A stretch of 64,000 nt of DNA, taken from assembly GCF_016093545.1 (NCBI RefSeq), contig NZ_JADKYX010000003.1, positions 310,001 through 374,000 of the forward strand. Reading direction: 5' to 3'. The number at the start of each line of letters is the position of its first letter. The stretch's first letter is position 1. Made by a program: the position numbers and the translations under genes. Below are positions 1-8,978 of this stretch, piece by piece. The notes beneath the pieces were generated by a model. It had not been told where the DNA came from, did not search any database, and saw only the letters and a list, made by a program, of their open reading frames with translations. The DNA comes from Massilia rhizosphaerae (GTDB lineage Bacteria > Pseudomonadota > Gammaproteobacteria > Burkholderiales > Burkholderiaceae_D).

Positions 1-1
1 G

Positions 2-250
2 CGCGACTGGTTCGGCCTGATCGGATCGGACACCAAACGCAAGCAGTTCGAACACCGCCTGCGCGACCGCGGCATCGCCCGCGCGCGCCTGGACGACATG
101 GTGTGCCCGATCGGCATCCCCGGCGTCAAGGGCAAGGAGCCCGCCGTGATCGCCGTCGCCGTCGCTGCGCAATTGCTGATGGTCTGGGAGGCGGCCGCCA
201 AGGCCGTCCCGCCCGCGACCGCAACCCCCGCTTCACTGGAACAAGACTAA
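2..250 (+). CDS. xdhC: XdhC, xanthine dehydrogenase accessory protein (3' end only)
   Basis: Only the last 82 codons are in the window; the gene starts to the left. The visible part has the C-terminal signature of the XdhC/CoxI family: an IGSxTKR stretch near residue 8 of the fragment, then CPIGIPG followed by GKEPAVIAVAVAAQLL. XdhC binds molybdenum cofactor, promotes its sulfuration and inserts it into xanthine dehydrogenase (family knowledge). The stop codon is directly followed by the ATG of guanine deaminase with no spacer, so the two are probably co-transcribed. Guanine deaminase makes xanthine, the substrate of the enzyme XdhC matures. xdhA and xdhB would be expected just upstream. Confidence 0.9.
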   Translation, partial: RDWFGLIGSDTKRKQFEHRLRDRGIARARLDDMVCPIGIPGVKGKEPAVIAVAVAAQLLMVWEAAAKAVPPATATPASLEQD

Positions 251-1558
251 ATGTCCAACGATACCCCCGACGCGCAGGCCTACCGGGCGAGCCTGCTGCA
301 CTTCCACGCCGATCCGGTGCTTGCCGAGAACGCCCACGCGTGGCACGAGGACGGCCTGCTCGTCGTCGAGAACGGCCGCGTCAAGGCGGCCGGTGACTAC
401 GACCAGCTGGCCCCGACGCTGCCGCCCGGCACGGCGATCACCGATTACCGCGGCCAGATCATCACGCCCGGCTTCATCGACACGCACCTGCACTTCCCGC
501 AGACCGACATGATAGTCTCGCCCGCGCCGGACCTGCTGCCGTGGCTGGAGAACTACACGTTCCCGACCGAGCGCCAGTTCAAGGACCCGGTGCACGCGCG
601 CACCGTCGCCGAGTTCTTCCTCGACGAGCTGCTGCGCAACGGCACGACGACGGCGCTCGTCTACTGCACGGTGCACAAGGAATCCGTCGACGCCTTCTTC
701 GAGGCGAGCGCCGCGCGCAACCTGCGCATGGCCGGCGGCAAGGTGCTGATGGACCGGAACTGCCCGGACTTCCTGCGCGACACGGCCGACCTGCGCGACA
801 GCGAAGACCTGATCCGCCGCTGGCACAACCACGGCCGCGCGCTGTATGCGATCACGCCGCGCTTCGCCCCGACGTCGACCCCGGCCCAACTGGCGGCTGC
901 GGGCGAGCTGGCGCGCGCGTTCCCGACGACGTACATCCAGACGCACGTGTCGGAAAGCCGCGACGAATGCGCTTGGGTGCAGGGCCTGTTCCCGGACCGC
1001 CGCAGCTATCTACAGGTGTACGAGCATTATGGCCTGATGCGGCCGCGCGCCATGTTCGGGCACTGCATCTGGCTCGACGACGCCGATTTCGCGCTGATGG
1101 CCGACACGGGCGCCGCCATCTCGCACTGCCCGACGTCGAACCTGTTCCTGGGCAGCGGCCTGTTCGACGTCGCCAAGGCGGACGAGGTGCGCGCACACGT
1201 GTCGCTCGGAACGGACGTCGGCGCCGGCACGTCGTTCTCGATGTTGCAAACAATGAATGAAGCGTATAAAGTTGCGCGATTGAAAGGCAGCTATCTCCCG
1301 GCCCTGCGCATGTTCTATCTCGCCACGCTGGGCGCCGCGCGCAGCATGCAGCTCGAAGGGACGATCGGCAATTTTGCCGCCGGCACCGAGGCCGATTTCG
1401 TCGTGCTCGATCCGAAGGCGACGCCGCTGCTGGCGCGCCGGACGGCGAACGGCGACTCGCTCGAGGAAACGCTGTTCGCGCTGGCCCTGCTGGGCGACGA
1501 CCGCGCGATCCGTGCCACGTACGCGGCCGGCAAGCGGGTGCACGAGCGGGCGCGCTGA
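251..1558 (+). CDS. guaD: Guanine deaminase
   Basis: 435-residue amidohydrolase converting guanine to xanthine plus ammonia in the cytoplasm. The metal-binding motif PGFIDTHLHFPQ lies at residues 73-84 (His79, His81), a form typical of guanine deaminases. Further expected ligands are visible: His in IQTHVSES, His in MFGHCIWL, and Asp in SLGTDVGAG. Length is close to the usual 430-450. The ATG abuts the xdhC stop codon, indicating an operon for purine oxidation. A 53-bp gap separates it from the adenosine deaminase on the same strand. No oddities seen. Confidence 0.95.
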   Translation: MSNDTPDAQAYRASLLHFHADPVLAENAHAWHEDGLLVVENGRVKAAGDYDQLAPTLPPGTAITDYRGQIITPGFIDTHLHFPQTDMIVSPAPDLLPWLENYTFPTERQFKDPVHARTVAEFFLDELLRNGTTTALVYCTVHKESVDAFFEASAARNLRMAGGKVLMDRNCPDFLRDTADLRDSEDLIRRWHNHGRALYAITPRFAPTSTPAQLAAAGELARAFPTTYIQTHVSESRDECAWVQGLFPDRRSYLQVYEHYGLMRPRAMFGHCIWLDDADFALMADTGAAISHCPTSNLFLGSGLFDVAKADEVRAHVSLGTDVGAGTSFSMLQTMNEAYKVARLKGSYLPALRMFYLATLGAARSMQLEGTIGNFAAGTEADFVVLDPKATPLLARRTANGDSLEETLFALALLGDDRAIRATYAAGKRVHERAR

Positions 1559-1611
1559 TCCGCAGGGTGCGCGTCCCGGCTGCCTGAACGAATCTTTCAC
1601 CTGCCGAGACG

Positions 1612-3105
1612 ATGATGACAAAAACCCTGAGCAGCAGCCTGCTGATCACCCTGGCGGTCCTCGCGACCGCCGCCTCCGCGCGCACCCCGGCGTCCGGCCC
1701 CAACGAAGTTGCCACCGCGCGCCACTATGCCGCGCTGATCGCGGGCCCCCAGCCGAAGACGGCGGAGCTGGTCCTGTTCTTTTCGCAGATGCCCAAGGGC
1801 GGCGACCTGCACCACCATTACTCGGGCGCGATCTATGCCGAGACCTATGTCGACTGGCTCGACAAGCAGGGCGCCTGCGTCAACAAGCTGACCTACCGCA
1901 TCGAGACCGACAAGGCCGTCGTCGAAGCCGAACGCGCCAAGCAGCCGAAGGACCGCACCTGCCTGTCGTCGGCCGACGTTTACGCCGACGACGCCACGTG
2001 GCGCGAGCTGCTGCAGCATTGGTCGAGCAAGGATTTCCACAACCACGGCGCGATCCAGCCGCCGCCGGACCGCCAGTTCTTCCAGACGTTCGGCTACTTC
2101 GGCCCCGTCTCGGACCATAACTTCCACGACGGCCTCCTCGAACTCAAGAACCGCGCGCTGGCCGAGAACGTGGCGTACATCGAAACGATGTTCAAGAGCC
2201 CGGACTCGGTGTCCGATCCGGAGTTCGACAAGCGCGCCTGGGACACCGCCCGCGACGACGCGAAGTTCGCGCAGCTGCTGGAAACCGCGCGCCAGAAGCT
2301 CGACGCCACCCCGGCGTTCAAGGCGTCGGTCGACAAATTCGTCAAGACCGTGAACGACGCGGCCCAGGGCATCGACGACGACAACTTCACGATGCGCTAC
2401 CAGACCTACGTCGTGCGCCTGTTCTCGCCGTCGCGCGTGTTCTCGTCGATGCTGGCCGCGTTCGAGTCGGCCGCGCGGGGCGGCAAGATCGTCGGCGTGA
2501 ACATCGTCGGCCAGGAAAGCCAGATGGTGGCCATGCGCGACTACACCTTGCACATGCAGATGTTCCGCTACCTGAAGAAGATCTACCCGAAGGTCAACAT
2601 CGCGCTGCACGCGGGCGAGCTGGCGCTGGGCGACGTGGCGCCGGAAGACCTCAAGTACCACATCGACCAGGCCCTGAACGTGGCGGGCGCGCAGCGCATC
2701 GGCCACGGCATCGACCTCGCGCACGAGACCAACGCCATCGGCATCATGAAGACCATGCGGGCGAAGGACATCCCCGTCGAGATCAACCTGACGTCGAACG
2801 CCTTCATCGAGGGCGTGCAGGGCGAGAACCATCCGATCACGCTGTACCGCAAATACGGCGTGCCGTACGTGATCTCGACGGACGACGCCGGCGTCACCCG
2901 CCACAACCTGGCCAATGAATACGTGCTGTTCGCCAGCCGCTACAAGCCGAGTTATGCGGAGGTGAAGCGGGCGTCGTACAACAGCATCCGCTACAGCTTC
3001 CTGCCCGCGGCCGACAAGGCGCGCCTGACGCGCCTGCTCGACGCCCGCTACGCGCGCTTCGAGGCGGACATCGCGGCGCTCGACCGCACCATCGTGGCAC
3101 ACTGA
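1612..3105 (+). CDS. Secreted adenosine deaminase family protein
   Basis: 497 residues, with a signal peptide (residues 1-23, ending A-S-A) and the adenosine deaminase metal site: HHH in GGDLHHHYSG (67-69), His333 and Glu336 in LHAGE, His365 in RIGHGID, and Asp424/Asp425 in ISTDDAG. It is about 150 residues longer than cytoplasmic Ada, with an N-terminal region of about 60 residues and an insertion before the LHAGE motif, as in growth-factor-type (ADGF/CECR1-like) deaminases. Likely role is periplasmic or extracellular deamination of adenosine to inosine; substrate range is inferred. ATG codons lie at 1612 and 1615. Its place after xdhC-guaD and before a TonB receptor fits scavenging of external purines. 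Confidence 0.88.
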   Translation: MMTKTLSSSLLITLAVLATAASARTPASGPNEVATARHYAALIAGPQPKTAELVLFFSQMPKGGDLHHHYSGAIYAETYVDWLDKQGACVNKLTYRIETDKAVVEAERAKQPKDRTCLSSADVYADDATWRELLQHWSSKDFHNHGAIQPPPDRQFFQTFGYFGPVSDHNFHDGLLELKNRALAENVAYIETMFKSPDSVSDPEFDKRAWDTARDDAKFAQLLETARQKLDATPAFKASVDKFVKTVNDAAQGIDDDNFTMRYQTYVVRLFSPSRVFSSMLAAFESAARGGKIVGVNIVGQESQMVAMRDYTLHMQMFRYLKKIYPKVNIALHAGELALGDVAPEDLKYHIDQALNVAGAQRIGHGIDLAHETNAIGIMKTMRAKDIPVEINLTSNAFIEGVQGENHPITLYRKYGVPYVISTDDAGVTRHNLANEYVLFASRYKPSYAEVKRASYNSIRYSFLPAADKARLTRLLDARYARFEADIAALDRTIVAH

Positions 3106-3130
3106 GCGGATCGCCGCTCAGCCCCCCTTG

Positions 3131-3152
3131 CCGGCGGCGGTTCCGCCGCCGG
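3131..3152 (+). terminator. GC-rich hairpin after adenosine deaminase
   Basis: Perfect inverted repeat with 10-base arms (CCGGCGGCGG / CCGCCGCCGG) separated by TT, 26 bp after the adenosine deaminase stop codon. No T-tract follows, so it is more likely a 3'-end stabilising hairpin or Rho-assisted stop than a classical terminator. Confidence 0.45.
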
Positions 3153-3335
3153 TGCCCGTCTCTCCGATCGCCGTTTCCTCTCGCTGCGTCGACGCGGCCT
3201 CCGCATGGGCCGCCGCTGTGGCCAACTTGCTACAGAATGCGACATTTCTCATTTTGTTTGCCTAAAAAACAAGCGGAGCGATTTCATTTGAGAACGCCCC
3301 ATTTATCATTCAGCCCTGTCCGATCCTGAGGGAAA

Positions 3336-3369
3336 GGGCAAGCTGCACGCGATGCCTTGCCCGTTTTTT
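3336..3369 (+). terminator. Rho-independent terminator
   Basis: Stem GGGCAAG / CTTGCCC extended by an inner GCA/TGC pairing across a two-base bulge, followed directly by GTTTTTT. It can end transcripts from the adenosine deaminase side, insulating the TonB receptor promoter region downstream. Confidence 0.75.
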
Positions 3370-3374
3370 CGGCA

Positions 3375-3420
3375 ACTTATACGCGCAAGCTATAAATTCC
3401 CAAGAGAAAACGTATTTGTC
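3375..3420 (+). promoter_or_regulatory. Shared nucleoside-locus motif, copy C
   Basis: ACTTAT (3375-3380), 11 bases, ATAAAT (3392-3397), then a flank TCCC..AAGA..AAA...GTATTTGTC. The same arrangement, with the same 11-base spacing and flank, occurs at 15902-15943 upstream of the nucleoside ABC transporter and at 31661-31706 between psuK and punA. It lies about 290 bp upstream of the TonB receptor start and just after a terminator. It could be an operator or an activator-dependent promoter (TATAAAT resembles a -10 box). Function is inferred from recurrence. Confidence 0.45.
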
Positions 3421-3686
3421 TCGATAAGAGCCTTCATGCATATTGGTCTTTTATCAATCCAAAGTCAGAGAAAAAAAACAACTCAGGCATTTAATAGCCT
3501 GGAAACAATTGCCCGCTAAACTCGAGTGGGCTGCCTTTTGCTGGTGCATCGTCATCCACTTACGCACCGCAAAACAGCAGAACGAACAAGAGACCGGCTG
3601 TCATGAGCGACCGGTTCGGGATTGCAGTACTGAGAGGGGGAACTTCGTTCCCAACCATAACATCAAGTCTATTTGGGGTTAATCCA

Positions 3687-6600
3687 ATGATCTATCAAAA
3701 GCGGATCCAGCTGACCAAGCTGGCGCTGGCTCTGTCGGTCGCACTCGCGGGCGCGCCGGCACTGGCGCAGAACACGACGTCGGCCGTTGCCGGCCGCATT
3801 TCGAGCGCGGACGGCCGACCGGCCGCCGGCGCGTCGGTGCAAATCGTCCACACCGAATCCGGTTCCGTCAGCAACGTCGTCACCGATGCCCAGGGCCGCT
3901 ACATCGCGCGCGGCCTGCGTACCGGCGGTCCGTACACGATCATTATCACCAAGGACGGCGTCACCGAAAAACGCGAGGGCGTCTACCTGAAACTGGCGGA
4001 GACCACCGACGTCGACGCCACCCTCGGCCAGCCGATGCAAGTGGTGCAGGTGTCCGGCAACCGCGCCCGTGCCGAGATCTTCAACAGCAGCAATATGGGC
4101 GCCGGCACCGCCATCAGCGCCGCCCAGCTGCAGACCCAGGCGTCGATCAACCGCAACCTGCAGGACTACGCCCGCGCCGATCCGCGCGTGTCGCAGACCG
4201 ACAAGGAGCGCGGCGAAATGTCCGTCGCCGGCCAGAACTCGCGCTACAACACCATCACCATCGACGGCGTCAACGTGAGCGACACGTTCGGCCTGGAGTC
4301 GAACGGCAGCCCGACCGCGCGCCAGCCGATCTCCATCGAAGCGATCCAGTCGGTGCAGGTGAACGTCGCCAACTACGACGTCACGCAGAAAGGCTACACC
4401 GGCGGCAACATCAACGCCGTCACCAAGTCCGGCACCAACAAGTGGAAGGGCGGCATCTACTACGTCTACCGCAACGACAAGTGGGCCGGCGACCGCTACG
4501 ACAACACCAAGGACACCTACAGCGCGCCGCCGTCGTTCGACGAAACCACCAAGGGCGTGTGGGCCAGCGGCGCGCTCGTCAAGGACAAGCTGTTCATCTT
4601 CGCCCTGAGCGAGGAGTTCGACAGCACCCGCGCCTCGTCCAACTATGGCCCGATCGGCGGCGACGGTTCGACCACGGTCGGCATCACCCAGTCGTCGATC
4701 GCGTCGGCCCAGCAGATCGCCAAGAACGTCTACGGCATCGACATCGGCACCCCGACCGCCGGCGGCTCGCGGATGACGTCGCGCGAGCAGATGCTCAAGT
4801 TCGACTGGAACATCAACGACGACCACCGCGCCAGCCTGCGCTACTCGAAGACGTCGCAGAGCGAGCCGATCTATCCGGGCTATTCGAACAGCGGCATCGG
4901 CATGACGTCGTCGACGTACAACCAGGAAAAGAGCATCGAGACCATCGTCGCCCAGGTGCTCTCGGACTGGACGCCGAACTTCTCGACCGAGTTCAAGGCG
5001 TCGCAGCGCATCTATGATTCGGCGCCGAAGAACAACAGCCGCCTGCCGGCCATGGCGCTGCAGTTCTCGGGCCCGTTGCCGGCCGACGCGCCGGCCGGCG
5101 TGCCGACCGCGACCCGCTACCTGAACTTCGGCACCGAGCGTTCGCGCCAGTTCAACGTGCTGGGCACCAAGACCTATGACCTGTACGCCGGCGCCACCTG
5201 GACCCTGGGCGACCATGCGATCAAGTTCGGCGCCGACAACAGCAAGAACGAGATCTTCAATGCGTTCCTGCAGGACGTCTACGGCAACTACACCTTCGGC
5301 TGCGCCGACTACAACACCATCGGCGGTTACACGTCGGTGCCGTCGGGCTTCACCTGCTCCAAGGGCACGAATGCGCAGATCGAAGCGGCCGTGCTGGAGA
5401 ACTTCCGCCGCGGCCGTCCGACCTCGTACAGCGTGCAGCTGCCGGCGCCGGGCGTTCCGTCGCTGAACGATGCGGCCGCGACCTTCTCGATGCGCGACAC
5501 CGGCCTGTTCGTGCAGGATACCTGGAACGTCAACAAGAACCTGACCTTGACCTATGGCGTGCGCGTCGACGAGACGGGCGTGGGCGGCCGTCCGCTCGCG
5601 AACAACGCCGCGGCCCAGCCGCTCGTGGCGGGCAACTTCGCGACCGGCAAGGCGCAATCCGGCGGCTTCGGCTACGACAACACCGTCACGCCGGACGGCC
5701 AGAAGCTGTGGCAGCCGCGCTTCGGCTTCAACTACCGCTTCGACAGCGCGCGTCCGACCCAGGTGCGCGGCGGCGTCGGCCTGTTCCAGGGCGCGGCCGC
5801 GGCCGTCTGGATGGCCAACCCGTTCTCGAACACGGGCGTGTCGACCCGCATCGTCAGCTGCTCCGTCACCGGCACCGTCAAGTGCCCGCAGGGCGACGGC
5901 TTCCTCAGCGTGAATCCGGATGCGCAGCCGAACATCGCGGGCGCGCCGGCCGCCAAGGTCGACTTCCTGGATCCGGGCCTGCACCAGCCGTCGATCTGGA
6001 AATCCAACGTCGCCTTCGAGACGGAACTGCCGTGGTATGGCCTGGTGTTCGGCGCCGAGTACCTGTACACCAAGAACAAGGACGCCATCTATTACGAGAA
6101 CCTGAACCTGGGCGGCGCGACGGCCACCGGCCCGGACGGCCGCGAGCTGTTCTGGAACGCCGCCGGCATGAACGCGGCCAACTTCTCGGCCGCCAATGGC
6201 TCGGTCACCGTGTCGCGCAGCGTGACGAACAAGTTCCTCAGCAACCGCAGCTTCACCGACGTGATGCTGGCCCGCTCGACCGACAAGGGCCGCTCGAAGA
6301 TCGCCACAGTCTCGCTGACGGCGCCGATGAGCCGCGGCCTGGGCTGGTCGGTGGCGTTCAGCCACACCGACGCGACGGAAGTCTCGCCGCTGACGTCGTC
6401 GGTGTCGACCTCGAACTGGAACGGCCGCTCGGTGTTCAACCCGAACGAGGACGTGGCCGCCAACTCCGGCTACCTGGTCAAGAACCGCATCAACGCGCTC
6501 GTGAACTGGGAAAAGAAATTCTTCGGCGAGTACAAGACCCGCTTCGGCGTGTTCTACGAGGGCCGCTCGGGCAAACCGTTCAGCTGGACCTTCAACAACG

Positions 6601-7100
6601 ACATGAACGGCGACAGCCAGGCCGGCAACGACTTGATGTACATCCCGAGCGCCATGGGTTCGGGCGAGGTGATCTTCGCCGGCGACACGGCGACCAGCCA
6701 CGCCAACGAACAGAAGTTCTGGGACATCGTCAACGCCAACAAGGCCCTGCGCAATGCGAAGGGCGGCGTGGTGGGACGCAACAGCGACTTCGCGCCGTGG
6801 ACCAACAGCTTCGACCTGCGCATCAGCCAGGAAATCCCGGGCATGTTCAAGCGTAACAAGGGCTTCTTCTCGCTGGACTTCATCAACTTCGGCAACCTGC
6901 TGAACAAGAAGTGGGGTCACATCAACGAAGTCGCCTTCCAGTCCGCCGGCGGCCAGGCGCGCAGCTTCGTCGACTACGCGGGTATGCAGAACGGCAAGTA
7001 CGTGTACGCCGTGCGCCCGCAGGTCGAGGACTACGTCGTCCGCCAGAACAAGGGCGAATCGCAGTGGGCGATCCAGGCAACCGTCAAGTACGAGTTCTGA
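3687..7100 (+). CDS. TonB-dependent receptor with carboxypeptidase-regulatory-like domain (Oar type)
   Basis: 1137-residue outer-membrane receptor. Residues 1-28 form a signal peptide ending ALA-Q. About 33-115 is a carboxypeptidase-regulatory-like beta sandwich (SAVAGRISSADGRPAAGASV start). A plug domain follows (about 120-250, with RYNTITIDGVNVSDTFG), and the rest is a 22-strand-type barrel ending in Phe (VKYEF), as required for barrel assembly. The start at 3687 was chosen because the signal peptide begins there; an open frame runs upstream to 3603 with no membrane logic. The substrate cannot be read from sequence. Being flanked by adenosine deaminase, 5'-nucleotidase and nuclease genes, and sharing an upstream motif with the nucleoside importer, it is a candidate receptor for nucleic-acid breakdown products. 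Confidence 0.9.
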   Translation: MIYQKRIQLTKLALALSVALAGAPALAQNTTSAVAGRISSADGRPAAGASVQIVHTESGSVSNVVTDAQGRYIARGLRTGGPYTIIITKDGVTEKREGVYLKLAETTDVDATLGQPMQVVQVSGNRARAEIFNSSNMGAGTAISAAQLQTQASINRNLQDYARADPRVSQTDKERGEMSVAGQNSRYNTITIDGVNVSDTFGLESNGSPTARQPISIEAIQSVQVNVANYDVTQKGYTGGNINAVTKSGTNKWKGGIYYVYRNDKWAGDRYDNTKDTYSAPPSFDETTKGVWASGALVKDKLFIFALSEEFDSTRASSNYGPIGGDGSTTVGITQSSIASAQQIAKNVYGIDIGTPTAGGSRMTSREQMLKFDWNINDDHRASLRYSKTSQSEPIYPGYSNSGIGMTSSTYNQEKSIETIVAQVLSDWTPNFSTEFKASQRIYDSAPKNNSRLPAMALQFSGPLPADAPAGVPTATRYLNFGTERSRQFNVLGTKTYDLYAGATWTLGDHAIKFGADNSKNEIFNAFLQDVYGNYTFGCADYNTIGGYTSVPSGFTCSKGTNAQIEAAVLENFRRGRPTSYSVQLPAPGVPSLNDAAATFSMRDTGLFVQDTWNVNKNLTLTYGVRVDETGVGGRPLANNAAAQPLVAGNFATGKAQSGGFGYDNTVTPDGQKLWQPRFGFNYRFDSARPTQVRGGVGLFQGAAAAVWMANPFSNTGVSTRIVSCSVTGTVKCPQGDGFLSVNPDAQPNIAGAPAAKVDFLDPGLHQPSIWKSNVAFETELPWYGLVFGAEYLYTKNKDAIYYENLNLGGATATGPDGRELFWNAAGMNAANFSAANGSVTVSRSVTNKFLSNRSFTDVMLARSTDKGRSKIATVSLTAPMSRGLGWSVAFSHTDATEVSPLTSSVSTSNWNGRSVFNPNEDVAANSGYLVKNRINALVNWEKKFFGEYKTRFGVFYEGRSGKPFSWTFNNDMNGDSQAGNDLMYIPSAMGSGEVIFAGDTATSHANEQKFWDIVNANKALRNAKGGVVGRNSDFAPWTNSFDLRISQEIPGMFKRNKGFFSLDFINFGNLLNKKWGHINEVAFQSAGGQARSFVDYAGMQNGKYVYAVRPQVEDYVVRQNKGESQWAIQATVKYEF

Positions 7101-7125
7101 CCTGAACGCGTAGCTCGACGTGTCG

Positions 7126-7152
7126 ACGGCCGGTGGCGACACCGGCCGTTTT
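7126..7152 (+). terminator. Rho-independent terminator of the TonB receptor gene
   Basis: Ten-base stem ACGGCCGGTG / CACCGGCCGT with a GCGA loop, followed by a short T run, 25 bp after the receptor stop codon. Position and shape fit an intrinsic terminator, although the T-tract is short. Confidence 0.75.
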
Positions 7153-7241
7153 ACGTCGTTGTTTCGCCGTCCGTAAAGACCCGCGGTGGCGGCGCCGATG
7201 CCATAATCGGTGGCTGCCGTCCGCACTCCAAGAGGCTACAC

Positions 7242-8933
7242 ATGATCGATTCCCGTTCCTTCGGCGCGCGCCTGTCCTCCCTGGCGCTGGGCGTGGCGCT
7301 GCTGCTGTCCGGCTGCGCCGCGCCGCCGTCCAAGCCGGTTCCGATCGAGATCAACCTCGTCGCCCTGAACGACTTCCACGGCAATCTCGAGCCCAGCAAG
7401 TACACCTACACGCCGCCCGGATCGACGCAGCCGCGCACCATCCAGGCCGGCGGCATCGACGTGCTGAAAGGCGCGCTGGACGCGTTCCGCAAGGACGACC
7501 CCGACCTGCTGTTCGTCGCGGCCGGGGACCTCGTCGGCGGGAGTCCCGCCGAGTCGTCCATGTTCGCGGACGAGCCGAGCATCGTGGCGCTGAACCGCAT
7601 GGGCCTCGTCGCGAGCTCGCTCGGCAACCACGAATTCGACCAGGGACCGCAGGAACTGCTGCGCCAGCAGCACGGCGGCTGCGCGTCGCCGCGGCCGGCC
7701 AAGGCGTGCCGCTTCGCGCCGGACTTCAAGGGCGCCGGCTTCACCTACCTCGCCGCCAACGTCGTCGACGCCAAAACGGGCAAAACCCTCGTGCCGGGCT
7801 GGCGCATCGTCGACGTCAAGGGCGTCAAGGTGGGCCTGATCGGCGCCGTGCTGCACGACCTCGCGTCCGTGACGGTCGCCGCGTCGATCAAGGGCCTGGC
7901 GATGGGTGACGAAGCGGCATCCATCAACGCCGCGCTGCCCGCGATGCGCGCGCAGGGTGCGCAGGTGTTCGTCGTGCTGGTCCACGAAGGCGGCTTCGCC
8001 GACCAGCCGTTTTACCAGGCCGGTTGCGACACCCTGCACGGTCCCATCGTCGCCATCGCGAAGAAGCTCGACCCGGCCATCCGTCTCGTCATCAGCGGCC
8101 ATTCGCACACGGGTTATCTGTGCAAGGTGGACGGCCGCGTCGTCACGCAGGCCGACGCCTACGGCCACCTGCTGTCGCGCATCCGCTTGAGCGTGGACCC
8201 GGCCACCAAGGCCGTCGAGGACATCCAGGTGCGCAACGTCGTGATGGCCCCTGGCGCATTCACGCCCGATCCCCGCATGACCGCCTATCTCGCCGACGTG
8301 CGCGCGAAGAGCCGCGCGGTGCTGGCGCAGCCGGTGGCGCGCATCGCCGCCGCCATCTCGCGGCAGGAGACGCCGTCCGGCGAATCGGCGCTGGGCGACG
8401 TGATCGCCGACGCGGTCGTCGCCGCCACGCGCGACCAGGGCGCGCAGATCGGCTTCATGAACCCGGGCGGCATCCGCGCGGACCTGGAGACGGAAGCGGG
8501 CGGCGTCGTGACGTTCGGCCAGGCGCAGGCCGTGCTCCCGTTCGGGAACACGCTCGTCGTCATGGACCTCACCGGCGCGCAGCTGCGCCGTGCGCTCGAA
8601 CAGCAGTGGGACCGGCCGGCGTCGTCCGACCCGTCCATCCAGGCCGTTTCCAGCAGCCTGACGTATGACTGGGACGGCACGCTGCCGGCCGGCCGGCGCG
8701 TGTCGAACGTGAAGGTGGACGGCGTGCCGCTCGCCGACGACAAGACGTACCGCGTGGTGGCGAACAACTTCCTGGCCGAGGGCGGCGACAACATCCCGGT
8801 CTTCGTCAAGGGCACGCGCCGCGTCGCGACGGGCTTGCGCGACATCGACAGCCTGATCGCGTATTTGAAGAAACATCCGGAGCTGGGCGGCACGAGCCTG
8901 GCCGCGCCGCAGCGCATCCACAAGGTGCGCTAA
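7242..8933 (+). CDS. 5'-nucleotidase / UshA-type metallophosphatase lipoprotein
   Basis: 563 residues. The N-terminal lipobox LLSG-C (Cys25) predicts a lipoprotein. The metallophosphatase domain shows the expected metal ligands: ALNDFHGN (Asp44, His46), AAGDLVGG (Asp96), SLGNHEFD (Asn129, His130) and ISGHSHTG. The C-terminal half (from about residue 375) is the substrate-binding 5'-nucleotidase domain with NPGGIRADL. The family dephosphorylates nucleoside 5'-monophosphates and often UDP-sugars outside the cytoplasm. It precedes the S1/P1 nuclease gene by 45 bp on the same strand: nuclease makes 5'-nucleotides, this enzyme turns them into nucleosides. Ribosome site AGAGG precedes the ATG. Exact substrates are inferred. 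Confidence 0.9.
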   Translation: MIDSRSFGARLSSLALGVALLLSGCAAPPSKPVPIEINLVALNDFHGNLEPSKYTYTPPGSTQPRTIQAGGIDVLKGALDAFRKDDPDLLFVAAGDLVGGSPAESSMFADEPSIVALNRMGLVASSLGNHEFDQGPQELLRQQHGGCASPRPAKACRFAPDFKGAGFTYLAANVVDAKTGKTLVPGWRIVDVKGVKVGLIGAVLHDLASVTVAASIKGLAMGDEAASINAALPAMRAQGAQVFVVLVHEGGFADQPFYQAGCDTLHGPIVAIAKKLDPAIRLVISGHSHTGYLCKVDGRVVTQADAYGHLLSRIRLSVDPATKAVEDIQVRNVVMAPGAFTPDPRMTAYLADVRAKSRAVLAQPVARIAAAISRQETPSGESALGDVIADAVVAATRDQGAQIGFMNPGGIRADLETEAGGVVTFGQAQAVLPFGNTLVVMDLTGAQLRRALEQQWDRPASSDPSIQAVSSSLTYDWDGTLPAGRRVSNVKVDGVPLADDKTYRVVANNFLAEGGDNIPVFVKGTRRVATGLRDIDSLIAYLKKHPELGGTSLAAPQRIHKVR

Positions 8934-8978
8934 CGATATAAACCGTAAAATTGTATTGAACGAAAGCGAAAGATCCCG

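Larger units (their letters stand above)
3106..3686. other. Long intergenic leader between adenosine deaminase and TonB receptor
   Basis: About 580 bp without a convincing gene, clearly richer in A+T than its surroundings from 3220 on. It contains a GC-rich hairpin without T-tract just after the deaminase stop (3131-3152), a Rho-independent terminator (3336-3369), the motif ACTTAT-N11-ATAAAT (3375-3397), and then about 290 bp of leader before the receptor start. An 80-residue open frame at 3443-3682 starts with TTG, has no ribosome site and matches nothing recognisable, so it is not called. Confidence 0.6.

Noticed and set aside
3443..3682. 79-residue frame in the receptor leader
   Set aside because: TTG start, no ribosome site, no familiar motif; it lies in an A+T-rich leader.
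3669..7226. 1185-codon open frame on the minus strand opposite the TonB receptor
   Set aside because: It mirrors the receptor gene; the protein is Arg/Ala/Val/Asp-rich without domains, a typical GC-rich antisense shadow.
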